DNA of 64,000 nt from Owenia fusiformis (lineage: Eukaryota; Annelida; Polychaeta; Sabellida; Oweniidae), in NCBI GenBank assembly GCA_903813345.2, contig CAIIXF020000002.1, positions 19,174,455 through 19,238,454 of the forward strand. Direction: 5' to 3'. Within the stretch, counting starts at the first letter, position 1. Every line of letters begins with the position of its first letter. The translations under genes were made by a program, and so were the position numbers. Shown here in pieces: positions 52,026 to 63,845 of this stretch. The notes under the pieces were generated by a model, which was given only the letters and a program-made list of their open reading frames with translations, was not told the origin of the DNA and searched no databases.

Positions 52026-55000
52026 GTATAGTAACATCATGTATTGTACACCCCAAATCCACACTCTGAAATCAAGGTACTGTTACTACTGTATGGTACA
52101 GTTTGAGTATGGTGCTATGGTACCGTAGTTTACGGTACTGAACAGTACCATAGCCAAAATGGTACCATATACAGTACTGTTAGAGATTGGCTGTTTATGT
52201 ATTTTTAAGTAATACGCTTTGTGTAAAGTATTCAACTTATTGAGGCAATGTTACATGGGTGAAATGGCTAATTTGAGATGGCTTACATATTAAAGAGTAG
52301 GCATATTCTTTTAAAGTAGCCTATTTGTAATCAGAAATGTCCAACTGTGAAATATTTTCAATGTATTTGTAGATACATGTATGTACTGTGGTCTATTTTA
52401 ATTTTTATTCATTTTATGATTATAGGTTAAAAAATCTAGTGCTCGGAAGAAATCAAAGAAGAATAAAAGAAAACAAAACCCTAAAAATGATTCTTCAAAT
52501 CATCCTACCCCAACCGCAGTCCGACCAGTGGCTTATAGCACACCTCGATTAGCTGCTGGAAACAAACGCAACAAATATAAAAATTTCAGCCAATCAAAAG
52601 ATGGACAAGTTATCCCTAAGGGCTCAAATGCTGTTCAGTGTGATGAAAAAATCTCAAATGACAGAGACAAAGATGAACTTAAACAAAGTAATGTTTTGAC
52701 AAAAAAGAAAGGAAAGCATGAGGCTATAAAGAAGAATGAGAAGGTGACAAATAAAGAAAATGGAGTTGATAAAAGTGAGGCCAAATTGGCCAATGGTTCA
52801 TTAAGGAATAAAACCACGACCCCTGATACTAAAAGTGAGTCATCTAAGAAAAAGAAATTGAAGAAGACCAAATCAAATGAAAGGGATGACGAGAAAATTA
52901 AAACCAATGAAAAGACAGAAAGTGAATCAACCGACAGCCAAATTGCAAAGAAAAAGAAGAAGAAACCTAAAAGGAAAGTCCAGCAACAAACAAATGACAA
53001 TAGCGAGCCTGCTTCTCCTACTCCTGTAGATAAAACTGTGAAATCTAAGAAGAAAAAGACTGAAGGCATTGAGATGACGCCTACCCATGAAATAAAAAAA
53101 GTGGAAGTGAATTCTGGTAATTTTGTACGATCGAAGAAAAAACGTAAAAATAAAAGTAAGAATAAATATGCAATGCTTGCAGGTGTCAACAAAGCTGATA
53201 AAAAAGATTTCCTGATAAAGTTTAATGTCAAAGAATATGTAGAAAAACTGGAAACTAAAAAGAAAGAAGTTGAAAATGCTGAAAAAACAAATTCAGGTAG
53301 TCATAAAACAAAATCGCATAAAAGAAAGAGGAAAGTAAAACAAACTGATGACATTCAAAAGGTTGAAAATGATGGATCATCTAAAGAAGATTTAAATACT
53401 GAATTAACTGAGGATCTAAACCAAACCACCGAAACAAATATGTCTAAAAAACTGAAAGCTAAGCATACTCTTTTTAAGAAGGATAAACTTCAAGCAATAT
53501 TCAATGAAAGACAGCCTGAACCAGACACAGATAAACCTGTGGAAAGTAAAAAAATGAAGAATTCATCAAACAAATCAAAGACCCCACAGACTAGTGAAAA
53601 AAAGACTCCCAAGCATTCAGCATTCCACCAAAAAATGGTTGACCAGCTGAATGCTGCGAGGTTCCGCTATCTCAATGAGCAACTTTACACATGTTCCGGT
53701 CAAGATGCTTATAAGGTACAGTTGTTTTCCATATACTGTGCATATATACATAGTGATTAGCATAACTAATGAGCAGCACATTATGGTCCTGTTTAACTTC
53801 AAGAAGGATTGATCATTTGAATGATGGTGTTTTTGACAACTTCAAAATTTTATCCATTGGTCATGTAACTGAAAGCACTTCAGTATGGCCTATAGACCAT
53901 TTAATGGGTAACCATTATTGAGAAAATATGGGATAGCCGATATTACTGATGTCTATTTTGTAATCATTTAATGTTTTTATTAAATGTCTTTTTCAGTTAT
54001 TTTCTGAGGATGAGGCAGCATTTGATGTTTACCATAAAGGATTCCAATCCCAGGTATCAAAGTGGCCCAGCAATCCTGTGGATATAATCATAGAATATAT
54101 CAAACAACAGTAAGTCATGTGCATGCAATATTGGACAAATATTTCACTCTATTGAGGTGAATACCTGTACATCTTTCACAAGTGATATTCCACGAAGCCC
54201 GAAGGGCAAGTGGAATATCACCTTGTGAAAGTGCTACAGGTATTCACAGAAAATAGAGTGAAATATTTGTTTTATTATATCACTCATTCTAGCTAAACAT
54301 CCCTAATATTATTAAGTCATTAGGTCTTCAGATATTTATACGAATCTACTCGGTTCGTCTGCCATTTTGACTTACACTGAACTAAATTATTTTCACTGAA
54401 CGAAAACAAATTCTTTGAAAATTCCCGGGAGCATGGGATATCGCTAGATATCTCACGGTTGTCTTATCTGATTAGCATTGCCATTGAATATCGCCAGATA
54501 TCCCACGACATGTGACCCAGTTTTGACCAATCATACTGTCGCTAGCTAGATAGTGATATAATAATATTGTGTATCTCATATTCCAGGACATGTCAAATTC
54601 TAGTACACAGGGGTTTAGGGACATTTTAACTTTTCCATGTTAAATTTCATGATTTTCATTACTTTTGCCTGTTGTTTTCATTATTTACTAGCCTGTTGTG
54701 AGAAATTCTAGTGAAATGTTATACATTATATTCTAGAACACGACACATATCAATGTTATTTTATGAAAACATTGTCCCATTTTGGGTGGGATTAGAGGCA
54801 TTGATTTAAATGGGTAAAATGTTACATTTTGTCATTCAAGTGTTCATTAGCTTTTAAGGCCCCATGAACAGTTTAAACCACATTGGGTTTTATTGTAGTC
54901 ATACCTATTCTAATGTTAACAAAGTGTGAAATGTGAAGCTTCTTTTCAAAAAGTTCCAAAGGTTTTTTTGCATTTCAAGGACTTTTTCAAAATAAAAAAA

Positions 55001-57073
55001 GTTTAACCATACATCTTAAAATACTAGGTATCATTGAAACCATGGATCGCAAACATGATAGAATATTCTTTTTAACTCGAGCAATAAAAACAAAAGAATT
55101 GGGAAGTTTTGAAATAAATTATGTAGCCTGATGACATTTCAGATTTAAGAAATTCTATGAAAAATTCTGGCTAGGCCAATCTGCAAGTCACTGATTGCTA
55201 TACAAACATTCATGCCACAAAGTGCAAACATGTATTTAAAAAGTCAGAAAGCCCAACATTCGATGGAAAGCAATCTGTGCTTTTGGGAAAAAAAATCTGA
55301 TGGTAATGAACTTTTTGATATTTGTTTGTATTCCTACAGGCCTAAGAAGCGTGTTGTGGCTGACTTTGGGTGTGGAGATGCCAAAATAGCTGACTCTGTT
55401 CCAAATAAGGTTCATTCCTTTGACTTGGTCGCTGTGAATGAACACATCACAGCATGTGACATTGCAAATGTAAGTATTTGTTACATATAGCTTATAACCC
55501 TAAAATATAACATATATAGATTGTGGCAACATAAGATTCCCCAGAATTAAGGAGGATTATTTTATTATAATTTTTTTGAAATTTTTCCCCTCTGAAAATT
55601 ATGGGTGGAGGGTACAAAATCAATTCTCTCGCCTAAAACACTGTACATGCAGATAAAAATGTTTGAAATAGTTCTCAGATCCACCAAAATAAAATTCACG
55701 ATTTGTTCCATCCAAAATCATAAGGGCCATTTTTTAGATAGAGGTCTCGTTACCACCTTCAAAATGTAAGTATTCCAAATATATTTTCAATGGGAATCAT
55801 TGTTATCAAACGAATCAATATTTGCATCACTTGTTACATGTACTTCTTGAATTATATTTTGTTTAATAGGTACCCCTGACAGATGGAAGTGTGGATATAG
55901 CAGTATTCTGCCTGGCCTTGATGGGAACCAACCTAGTGGATTATCTCAAAGAAGCCCATCGAGTCCTGAGGAAAAAGTATGCTTTATGTTTTTTATTTGG
56001 CTTTATTTATAGCCTCTATGTAGATAGATTTTCATGACAAAGGTAAAGCTTACTGTGAGGGCCTCAAAAGGATTTTGCTTCAATTTTACCTCACCAATTG
56101 ACCTCACCTCCCTTATGGATCCTGTCTACATCCCACAATGAACTCGTTTTCAATTTTTCTATTCTATGAAATCATTGGTCATGGCAGTGCATTATTGAAT
56201 GATAAAGCATTTAAAACAAGCAATCTGATTGGTCTGTGATGGTTGAATGATTAGAAAAACTACATGGTGGTACAGTACATAAAACTGGTTTCACTCTTTG
56301 AGACACTAATAGTTTTTACTTTTTTATATACTCCATAAAATTTAAAAAAGAAAGTAACGCCAGTTGTAATTCTGTTTATAGGGGTACATTGAAGATTGCT
56401 GAAGTTGTAAGTCGGTTCGAGAACTTGAACCGCTTCATTATCCAAGTAGAGAAACTGGGATTCATGCTGGAACGCAAGGTAATAGTTTCTAACTTCAAAT
56501 GAGCGAAATTCTTTGATTTTGATTTATATATAAAAGACTTTTCTGCATCTTTAACCTTTGTTATTTATTGTTTGCTGATTTGTAAGATATGGATTTTTTG
56601 TCTGATAATTTATTGGCAAATATAAAAGTGAGGCTGTGATTTTCTCCATTATCCATCCATCTGTAAACAATTTTCCTAGAAATGAAGATTTCCATTTATG
56701 ACAAGTGATCATATCAACTTTATGATTGCTCCAAATAACTGATTACTCCATTGGTCCTACTTTAGCCACAGTTTGGAGAAATCTTTTTGTTGTCAAAATA
56801 TTATTATATTTTACAACATACACAATCACCATGTGAGCCTCCCAAATAGTACTGTTTTTTTCTCGTGCAATGGAACATTATTATAATGATCTTAGATATA
56901 CTTGCATTGGTTCCATCCAATCCAAGGCATTCCATACTCAATATTATGCCATTTAACTATTTCAGGACGAATCCAATAAAATGTTCGTAATGCTGGACTT
57001 TAAGAAAGGAGGTAATATGGACCCATCAGCCGAACCTATACAACTGCTGCCATGTGTCTATAAGAAACGTTAG
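51918..57073 (+). CDS. RRP8: RRP8, nucleolar rRNA methyltransferase, seven exons
   Basis: RRP8 (nucleomethylin) is an S-adenosylmethionine-dependent Rossmann-fold enzyme; the yeast protein makes m1A in large-subunit rRNA, and the human one also joins a silencing complex on rDNA. Exons are 51918-52025, 52426-53715, 53997-54109, 55340-55469, 55870-55976, 56382-56478 and 56966-57073, all GT-AG and in phase, giving 650 residues. Residues 37 to about 430 are a very lysine-rich, low-complexity region with nucleolar-type basic clusters. The conserved part starts at [11 protein letters not shown], then H-K-G-F-Q-S-Q-V-x-K-W-P, the SAM loop V-A-D-F-G-C-G-D, the H-S-F-D-L segment, [10 protein letters not shown] and K-I-A-E-V-V-S-R-F, ending C-V-Y-K-K-R. 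The human protein has 456 residues; the excess here is in the basic region. Confidence 0.96.
52426..53715 (+). CDS. RRP8: RRP8 exon 2 (residues 37-466)
   Basis: After acceptor TTATAG, 430 codons stay open. Lys/Ser/Asn/Thr-rich clusters dominate; the last about 30 residues are the conserved [13 protein letters not shown] block. The donor is GTACAG. Opposite-strand frames here are shadows. Confidence 0.96.
53997..54109 (+). CDS. RRP8: RRP8 exon 3 (residues 467-503)
   Basis: It encodes [24 protein letters not shown], and ends in phase 2 at a strong donor GTAAGT. Confidence 0.95.
54131..54570 (+). mobile_element. Foldback element in RRP8 intron 3
   Basis: It opens with a long hairpin: 'caaatatttcactctatt' through 'aagtgatattccac' (54137-54193) is inverted at about 54208-54272. 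The remaining 300 bp corresponds to the element in ILK (34200-34590), with terminal 'agctagatagtgatataat'. Confidence 0.85.
54617..54712 (+). repeat. Dispersed repeat shared with ILK intron 1
   Basis: Matches 43561-43655, for example 'tgtgagaaattctagtgaaa' in both. Confidence 0.7.
55340..55469 (+). CDS. RRP8: RRP8 exon 4 (residues 504-547)
   Basis: It carries the SAM-binding loop [11 protein letters not shown] and V-H-S-F-D-L-V-A. It ends in phase 0 at donor GTAAGT. Confidence 0.97.
55870..55976 (+). CDS. RRP8: RRP8 exon 5 (residues 548-582)
   Basis: It encodes [21 protein letters not shown], the active-site strand and loop, and A-H-R-V-L-R-K. It ends in phase 2 at donor GTATGC. Confidence 0.97.
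56382..56478 (+). CDS. RRP8: RRP8 exon 6 (residues 583-615)
   Basis: It encodes [12 protein letters not shown] and V-E-K-L-G-F-M-L, ending in phase 0 at donor GTAATA. Confidence 0.96.
56966..57073 (+). CDS. RRP8: RRP8 exon 7 (residues 616-650, stop)
   Basis: After acceptor TTTCAG it encodes M-F-V-M-L-D-F-K-K and the C-terminal L-L-P-C-V-Y-K-K-R, then TAG. Confidence 0.96.
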   Translation, partial: DESNKMFVMLDFKKGGNMDPSAEPIQLLPCVYKKR

Positions 57074-57218
57074 AATTATGGGACAAGCATAACCCACAGC
57101 CTCACTGGAATTTTAGTGCACTGGCATTTTAGTGCATGCGAATGAAATGTCTGTTAAGCAGTACCTTCCTTGTCGTCTGAAAACCACCATGGATTATTTT
57201 TTTAACTGTACAAAATTA

Positions 57219-57224
57219 AATAAA
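57219..57224 (+). promoter_or_regulatory. RRP8: Probable RRP8 polyadenylation signal
   Basis: AATAAA lies 146 bases after the stop codon, a typical distance for a short 3' untranslated region. Confidence 0.5.
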
Positions 57225-57519
57225 TGTTACCTGATCATGCAAGGTAACACAAAATGTTGCTATTTTAAGCTTATTCAAACTGATGACCATGACATTGTCA
57301 TTTTATGACTCCACTTGGGTGATATATAGCTTCAGAATACATTGCATTTTTACATCTATTCATTCTGATGACCTTAATCTATAAATGTGACAATATTGAT
57401 TATGACTCCACTCGGGTGATTTGTATCTTCAAGAAGGTTTACAATACTTTTATGAGATGTTCATTGTTTTTATTATGATAATTAGTATAATATATCACTG
57501 GTACTCAGATTTGATACAC

Positions 57520-57695
57520 AGTAAAACCTGTCTCAGTGAACACCTCACTCTATTGAACACATGTGTCTAGTGAACACCTTTCTCAGCACATACTCAACTG
57601 TATAGAATTGCCTCTCTGTAGTGAACACCACACCTCCCTACAGTCACACTTTTTTGTGGCTTCATAGGTGTTCACTGTACACAGGTTTAAATGTA
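57520..57695. repeat. ACAGTAAAACCTGTC / GTGAACACCT repeat
   Basis: 'acagtaaaacctgtctcag' then several 'gtgaacacct' units, and at the other end 'aggtgttcactgtacac'. It is a diverged relative of the GTTCCACTTACAGAGG family. Confidence 0.55.
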
Positions 57696-58070
57696 TATGT
57701 ATAATCATATATGTTCTGCAGTATGCTATTCAGTTTTGTTATGTATGTTTCATACATGATTGACATTTAGTGTTGTGTATACTGGTATGTTATTGATTTT
57801 TTGTGTTTTTTGCTATGTATGATTATCATATAGCACTCAGATTTGATATAGAAGAAGTAAAGCTAATTTTGTTCTAAAATTGTTCTAAACATTTTGCAAC
57901 ATCTATATCCAAAACTTGCACAGGAGTAGCATAATACTTTCCACTTATGTCACGAATTACAATTTGACAGGAAAGTAATCACTCTATAATAGACTATAAG
58001 GATTTCTGGTGACATAAGTATTTTCTGATTCTATATTCGCAGGTTTATTGAGGTTTTTGTCACACCCCAT

Positions 58071-58626
58071 GCAGACAGATCGACTAAATTACATTTGTAT
58101 GATGCGAGACTCGACATTCACCATGCCATCCATGAAGCAAATTAACACTGCTTTATAAATGGTGAATGTCACATAAGTATGATGTGTACTTCAAGATAAT
58201 AAAGTAATACTAGTGTCATACTAATCTCCAATCATAAGTTCGAATAATATTTGCCTTCCAAATATTAATTGTGCGACATATACGAGACCAATGTTAATGC
58301 TACCAGGGGGAATCGGACCTGTAGGCCTTACAATTTATACATGTTTTTTTGTGTTTCCGAAAATTCAATATGTGATATATACTTTTTAGTTCTTCAAAGA
58401 AATCTACAAATATTTTGTTGCGGTTTTATCTTTACATCGTTTTTTCAAACACCGCCATCACTTTTCATATAAAAAATATCAAGAATTCATGCTATTCTCA
58501 TACTTATAAAACTTAATTTGGCTGTCATTCACCATTAATTTGCTCCATTGGTGACAAATTATTTCAAGTTTCCTGGTGAGTGTCGAGTCTCACATCATAC
58601 GAATGTAATTTAAGTCGCCTGTATGC
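58071..58626. mobile_element. Terminal-inverted-repeat element, 556 bp
   Basis: The left end 'gcagacagatcgactaaatt' then 'gagactcgacattcacc' matches the inverted right end over about 50 bp with few mismatches (right end 'ggtgagtgtcgagtctc' ... 'cgcctgtatgc'). It has no coding capacity. Confidence 0.8.
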
Positions 58627-58924
58627 ATTTTGTCGTGTGCAGGATTACTAGAGAGATTCAAAGTTATGAATGAGATTTGTTTTAGTTTATAAGTAAACTC
58701 GTGCAGAAATCAAATGATGGTGATTACAAAAATCAGCTATATGACCAATCAGTTGACAATACAGTCATATAATTATGTAAATTATATTGTACTAGTATGA
58801 GCCTCTGAAATATTAGTTTCAATAAGTAATAAATCTTTAAACTGATAATGTAAATTCAGGTTTGTACACTGATCTGTCTGTGACCAAGTCGATACTTTTG
58901 CGTGTTTGTAACTTGAATCAAAAG

Positions 58925-59092
58925 ATGGCATTTTTTGGTGCTCATGCTTGTACTGATGAATCCTATTGAAAGCCCATGCTTGAACTGATGATTTCCATTG
59001 AAAGACCATGCTTGTACGATGAATCCCATTGAAAGCCCATGCTTGTACGATGTGTCCTGTTGAAAGCCAATGACTGAACTGTTGAATCCCAT
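58925..59092. repeat. 32 bp minisatellite, left block
   Basis: About five copies of a unit like 'gaatcccattgaaagccc' + 'atgcttgtactgat'. The array resumes at 63016 with better conservation, so the two blocks were once contiguous. Confidence 0.85.
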
Positions 59093-59549
59093 CCCCGGCG
59101 AAATGAATGTGAATTAATCATGAATATTCAGGTATAATTCATGGGAATTCATGAACTTTTTTCATGAATAATTCATCAATGAAGAATATTAAAGAATAAA
59201 TATACCTGAACTATTCATGAATATGACTGAAATACAATTTGGACTCATGAAATATTCATGAACTGTATATTCATGAAATATTCATGATATCACATTCCTT
59301 AAAAATTCATGAAAAGTAAGCCTCATATTTCTTGAAATATTCATGAGAAATAAGCCTCATATTTCTTGAAATATTCATGAAAAAAGCAAGCCTCACAGTT
59401 CTTGAAATATTCACCACCTGTATATTCATGAAATATTCATCACCTCTATATTCTTGAAATATTCATGATATTCTATTCCTCAATATTCTTGAAATCTTCT
59501 CCAGGTTTAGCTTCATTTTTCTTGAAATATTCCTCAACTGCATATTCAT

Positions 59550-61080
59550 GAAATATTTATCACCTGTATGTTCATGAAATATTACTCAATGAAAAATAAA
59601 TATACCTGAACTATTCATGAATATGACTGAAATACAATTTGGACTCATGAAATATTCATCAACTCTATAGGCTATTCATGAAATATTCATCACCCGTATA
59701 TTCTTGAAATATTCATGATATTCTATCCCTCAATATTCTTGAAATCTTCTCCAGGTTTAGCTTCATATTTCTTGAAATATTCATGACATTATATTCTTCA
59801 ACATTCTTGAAATCATCTCCATGTATACGACCTCATATTTCTTGAAATATTCACCAACCGTATATTCATGATATATTCATAACATTATATTCTCCAAAAT
59901 TCTTGAATAATTCATGAATTAACTCACATGTATGTTCATGAACTATTACTTAAATGAAGAATAAATATTCATCACCTGTGTATATTCTTTTCCTCAATGT
60001 TCTTGAAATCTTCTCCAAGTTTAGCTTCATTTTTCTTGAAATATTCCTCAACTGCATATTCATGAAATATTTATCACCTGTATGTTCATGAAATATTACT
60101 CAATGAAAAATAAATATACCTGAACTATTCATGAATATGACTGAAATACAATTTGGACTCATGAAATATTCATCAACTCTATAGGCTATTCATGAAATAT
60201 TCATCACCCGTATATTCTTGAAATATTCATGATATTCTATCCCTCAATATTCTTGAAATCTTCTCCAGGTTTAGCTTCATATTTCTTGAAATATTCATGA
60301 CATTATATTCTTCAACATTCTTGAAATCATCTCCATGTATACGACCTCATATTTCTTGAAATATTCACCAACCGTATATTCATGATATATTCATAACATT
60401 ATATTCTCCAAAATTCTTGAATAATTCATGAATTAACTCACATGTATGTTCATGAACTATTACTTAAATGAAGAATAAATATTCATCACCTGTGTATATT
60501 CTTTTCCTCAATGTTCTTGAAATCTTCTCCAAGTTTAGCTTCATTTTTCTTGAAATATTCCTCAACTGCATATTCATGAAATATTTATCACCTGTATGTT
60601 CATGAAATATTACTCAATGAAAAATAAATATACCTGAACTATTCATGAATATGACTGAAATACAATTTGGACTCATGAAATATTCATCAACTCTATAGGC
60701 TATTCATGAAATATTCATCACCCATATATTCTTGAAATATTCATGATATTCTATCCCTCAATATTCTTGAAATCTTCTCCAGGTTTAGCTTCATATTTCT
60801 TGAAATATTCATGACATTATATTCTTCAACATTCTTGAAATCATCTCCATGTATACGACCTCATATTTCTTGGAATATTCACCAACTGTATATTCATGAA
60901 ATATTCATAACATTATATTCTCCAACATTCTTGAATAATTCATGAATTAACTCACATGTATGTTCATGAACTATTACTTAAATGAAGAATAAATATTCAT
61001 CACCTGTATATATTCTGTACCTCAATGTTCTTGAAATCTTCTCCTAGTTTAGCTTCATTTTTCTTCAAATATTCCTCATC
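59550..61080. repeat. 514 bp higher-order tandem repeat, three copies
   Basis: 'gactgaaatacaatttgg' recurs at 59625, 60139 and 60653, an exact 514 bp step, with very high identity between units. A related partial unit begins at about 59225. Confidence 0.92.
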
Positions 61081-61364
61081 TTAAAGTATTAGCATATAAA
61101 ATTTGAACCAAATCCATCTATTGATAGTTGATTTATCAACAAGCAAAGCTCCTTTGTCCCTACCCCAGCGAAATGGCATTGAATAATTCCTGAATATTCA
61201 TGAATTATACATCAATATTCATGTAAAATATTAATGAATAATCCACCAATGAAGAATAAATACTTCATGAATATGCGTGAACATCAATTGAACATCAATT
61301 TGGACACTTCCCGAAAATTCTTCAAATTGAATTACTTGAATATTCATGAATAAACTTTCATGGA

Positions 61365-62150
61365 CTTTTGTGTTTTCCCGCCTAAAACAATCATTTCCTT
61401 TCTGAGGAATTCTGGGATAGGTTATGATTCATAATTCTTCAAATATTCTTCAAATGAGGTGGTGAAAAAATGAAGAATATCTAAGAACATATTAATTCTT
61501 CATTATTATTCAAATATCCTTTAAACAAAGTGGTGAAAATATGAAGCATTTTCAAGATTTTCATAAATGCAAAATGTTATTTTTTATTCTTCAAGTACCC
61601 TACAAATGAGGCCATGAAAAATTGAAGAATATCTTAGAACATAGTAGTTCTTCATTATTATTCAAATGTCCCTTTAACAAATTGTTCCCATGTTACAAAA
61701 GAGCTTCAATTTCATGTTTTTCTTAAAGTTATTAAACATTTTCCCCAATATTCCTCAAATATTCTTCAAACAGAATGGAAAAAAGAAGAATTTCTAAGAA
61801 TAAATCTTTAGATAAAAATAAAATGGCTGATTTCTATATGAAAACTCCAGATCTTGAGATATCTCCTCTCTAGGTGGAAATAGCTATCTAATTATTGATC
61901 TAAACAAGAAGATATGTGTCACCTACCTTTTGGCATATGTTCCTGTTTCTCTCTCCACATATTTTAAGGACATGTTCCTTTTTAACAAGAGCTTCAATTT
62001 CATGTTTTACTTATGTGTTTTTTCCCGCCTAAAACAATCATTTCCTTTTTGAGGAATTCTGGGATAGGTTATGATTCATTATTCTTCAAATATTCTTCAA
62101 ATGAGGTGGTGAAAAAATGAAGAATATCTAAGAACATATTAATTCTTCAT
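61365..62150. repeat. 647 bp spaced direct repeat inside the AT-rich element
   Basis: A segment of over 100 bp starting 'cccgcctaaaacaatcattt' at 61377 is repeated at 62024 with few differences. Further diverged 'gtggtgaaaaaatgaagaat' units continue to about 62900. Confidence 0.85.
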
Positions 62151-63015
62151 TATTATTCAAATATCCTTAAAACAAAGTGGTGAAAATATGAAGCATTTCC
62201 AAGATTTTCATGAATACAAAATGTTTTTTATTATTCTTCAAATACCCTTCAAATTAGGTGGTGAAAAATAGAAGAATATCTAAGAACATATTAGTTCTTC
62301 ATTATTATTCAAATATCCTTTTAACAAATTGGTGAAAATATGAAGAATTATCAGGATATCCAAGGATGCAAAATCTCCTTTTGTATTCTTCAAATATCCT
62401 TCAAATTAGGCGGTGCAAAGGTGAAGAATATCTGAGAACATATTAGTTCTTCATTATTATTTGAATATTCTTCATCAACATGGTGAAAATATCAAGGATT
62501 TCCAAGATTTCAAAAAATACAAAAGGTTCTTCATTATTCTTCAAATATTCTTCAAACATTTTGGTGAGAATATGAAGAATATTTAAGAATATAAATATTC
62601 TTCAGTATTATTCAAATATCTTTCACACAAGGTAGTGAAAAAAGAAGAATATCTACGAACAGAAATGTTCTTTATTATTCTTCAAATATCCTTCAAACAA
62701 GGTGGTGAAAAAATGAAGAATATCTAAGAACAGATGTGTTCTTCATAATTATCCAAATATTCTTCATTCAGCATGATGAAATTATAAAGAATTTTCAAGG
62801 ACATAAAATTTTCTTTATTCTTCTTCAATTATTCACCATAGAAATTGAAGAATATTCAGGAACATAAATTATTCTTTATTTTTCTTCAAAAATACAAGAA
62901 TATGGTTAAATCTTTATTCCCCACAATTCATATCGATATTACAATATTCATCACACCTGAATATTCATGAATAATTCAAGAATATTCATATCACAAGAAT
63001 ATCATTTCGCCGGGG

Positions 63016-63470
63016 ATTGAAAGACCATGCTTGTACTTATGAATCCCATTGAAAGACTATGCTCGTACTGTTGAATCCAATTGAAAGCCCATGCTCGTAC
63101 TGTTGAATCCCATTGAAAGCCCATGTTTGTACTGATGAATCCCATTGAAAGACCATGCTTGTACTGACGAATCCCATTGAAAGCCCATGTTTTTACTGAT
63201 GAATCCCATTGAAAGACCATGTTTGTACTGATGAATCCCATTGAAAGACCATGCTTGTACTGTTGAATCCCATTGAAAGCCCATGCTCGTACTGTTGAAT
63301 CCCATTGAAAAACCATGCTTGAATTGATGAATCCCATTGAAAGACCATGCTTGTACTGATGAATCCAATTGAGGGACCATGCTTGTCAAAAAGGTGAAAA
63401 GCTCCCATTCAAACCTCATGCTTGTATCCATGAATACCACTGAGAGCCTATCCTTGTACGATGAATCCTA
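63016..63470. repeat. 32 bp minisatellite, right block
   Basis: About fourteen copies of the unit 'gaatcccattgaaagacc' + 'atgcttgtactgat', with exact 32 bp steps at 63137, 63169, 63201 and 63233. Minus-strand frames of 71-127 residues across it are periodic artefacts, open in three frames. Confidence 0.92.
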
Positions 63471-63542
63471 TTGATTCAAAATTGTAATTAGCCCAGAATT
63501 TAGCAGGCTTTCATTAATGATGTATGCAATCTAATATTCACA

Positions 63543-63845
63543 CCGGAATAGCCTGACAACGGTTAAGTCAGATACAGTTGTCACAAATGGAGGACATAAC
63601 CGTCGCTTCAACTGTTTAATCACTTTGCCCTCATTTCATGGGATTTTATCGTCGCTAATTCTGTGGATGTATTAAGCTCTTGTGATGATGTTTCATATGA
63701 AATCCCAATTTTGATCAAATTGTTGCAAAGGAATTTAGTCTAGGTGCTCTATTAAACATACAGTTCATGAAAATCTAATTGAAGCGACGGTTATGTCCGC
63801 CATTTGTGACAACGGTATCTGACTACCGTTGTCAGGCTATTCCGG
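63543..63845. mobile_element. Foldback MITE with about 68 bp arms
   Basis: The left arm 'ccggaatagcctgacaac' through 'aaccgtcgcttcaa' is inverted at 63778-63845 ('ttgaagcgacggttatgtc' ... 'ggctattccgg') with only a few mismatches. The 303 bp element has no coding capacity. Confidence 0.9.

Larger units (their letters stand above)
59093..63015. mobile_element. 3.9 kb AT-rich element with CCCCGGCGAAATGA termini
   Basis: Perfect 14 bp inverted termini, 'ccccggcgaaatga' and 'tcatttcgccgggg', each abut a dinucleotide AT (59091-59092 and 63016-63017). Removing the element restores the 32 bp minisatellite unit exactly (gaatccc-at-tgaaag). The interior is repeated ATTCATGAATATTC- and TTCTTCAAATATTC-type sequence without coding capacity. 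An internal 'ccccagcgaaatgg' at 61163 resembles the terminus and suggests two joined elements. Confidence 0.85.

Noticed and set aside
52080-52190. GGTACTGT-rich self-complementary stretch in RRP8 intron 1
   Set aside because: The arms are short and irregular; no clear element boundary or function could be supported.
52635-53231. 198-residue Phe/Leu/Ser-rich minus frame
   Set aside because: It is the antisense of the lysine-rich RRP8 exon 2.
63002-63440. Three overlapping minus-strand repeat proteins of 71-127 residues
   Set aside because: The 32 bp minisatellite is open in all three minus frames; no start or splice context supports translation.
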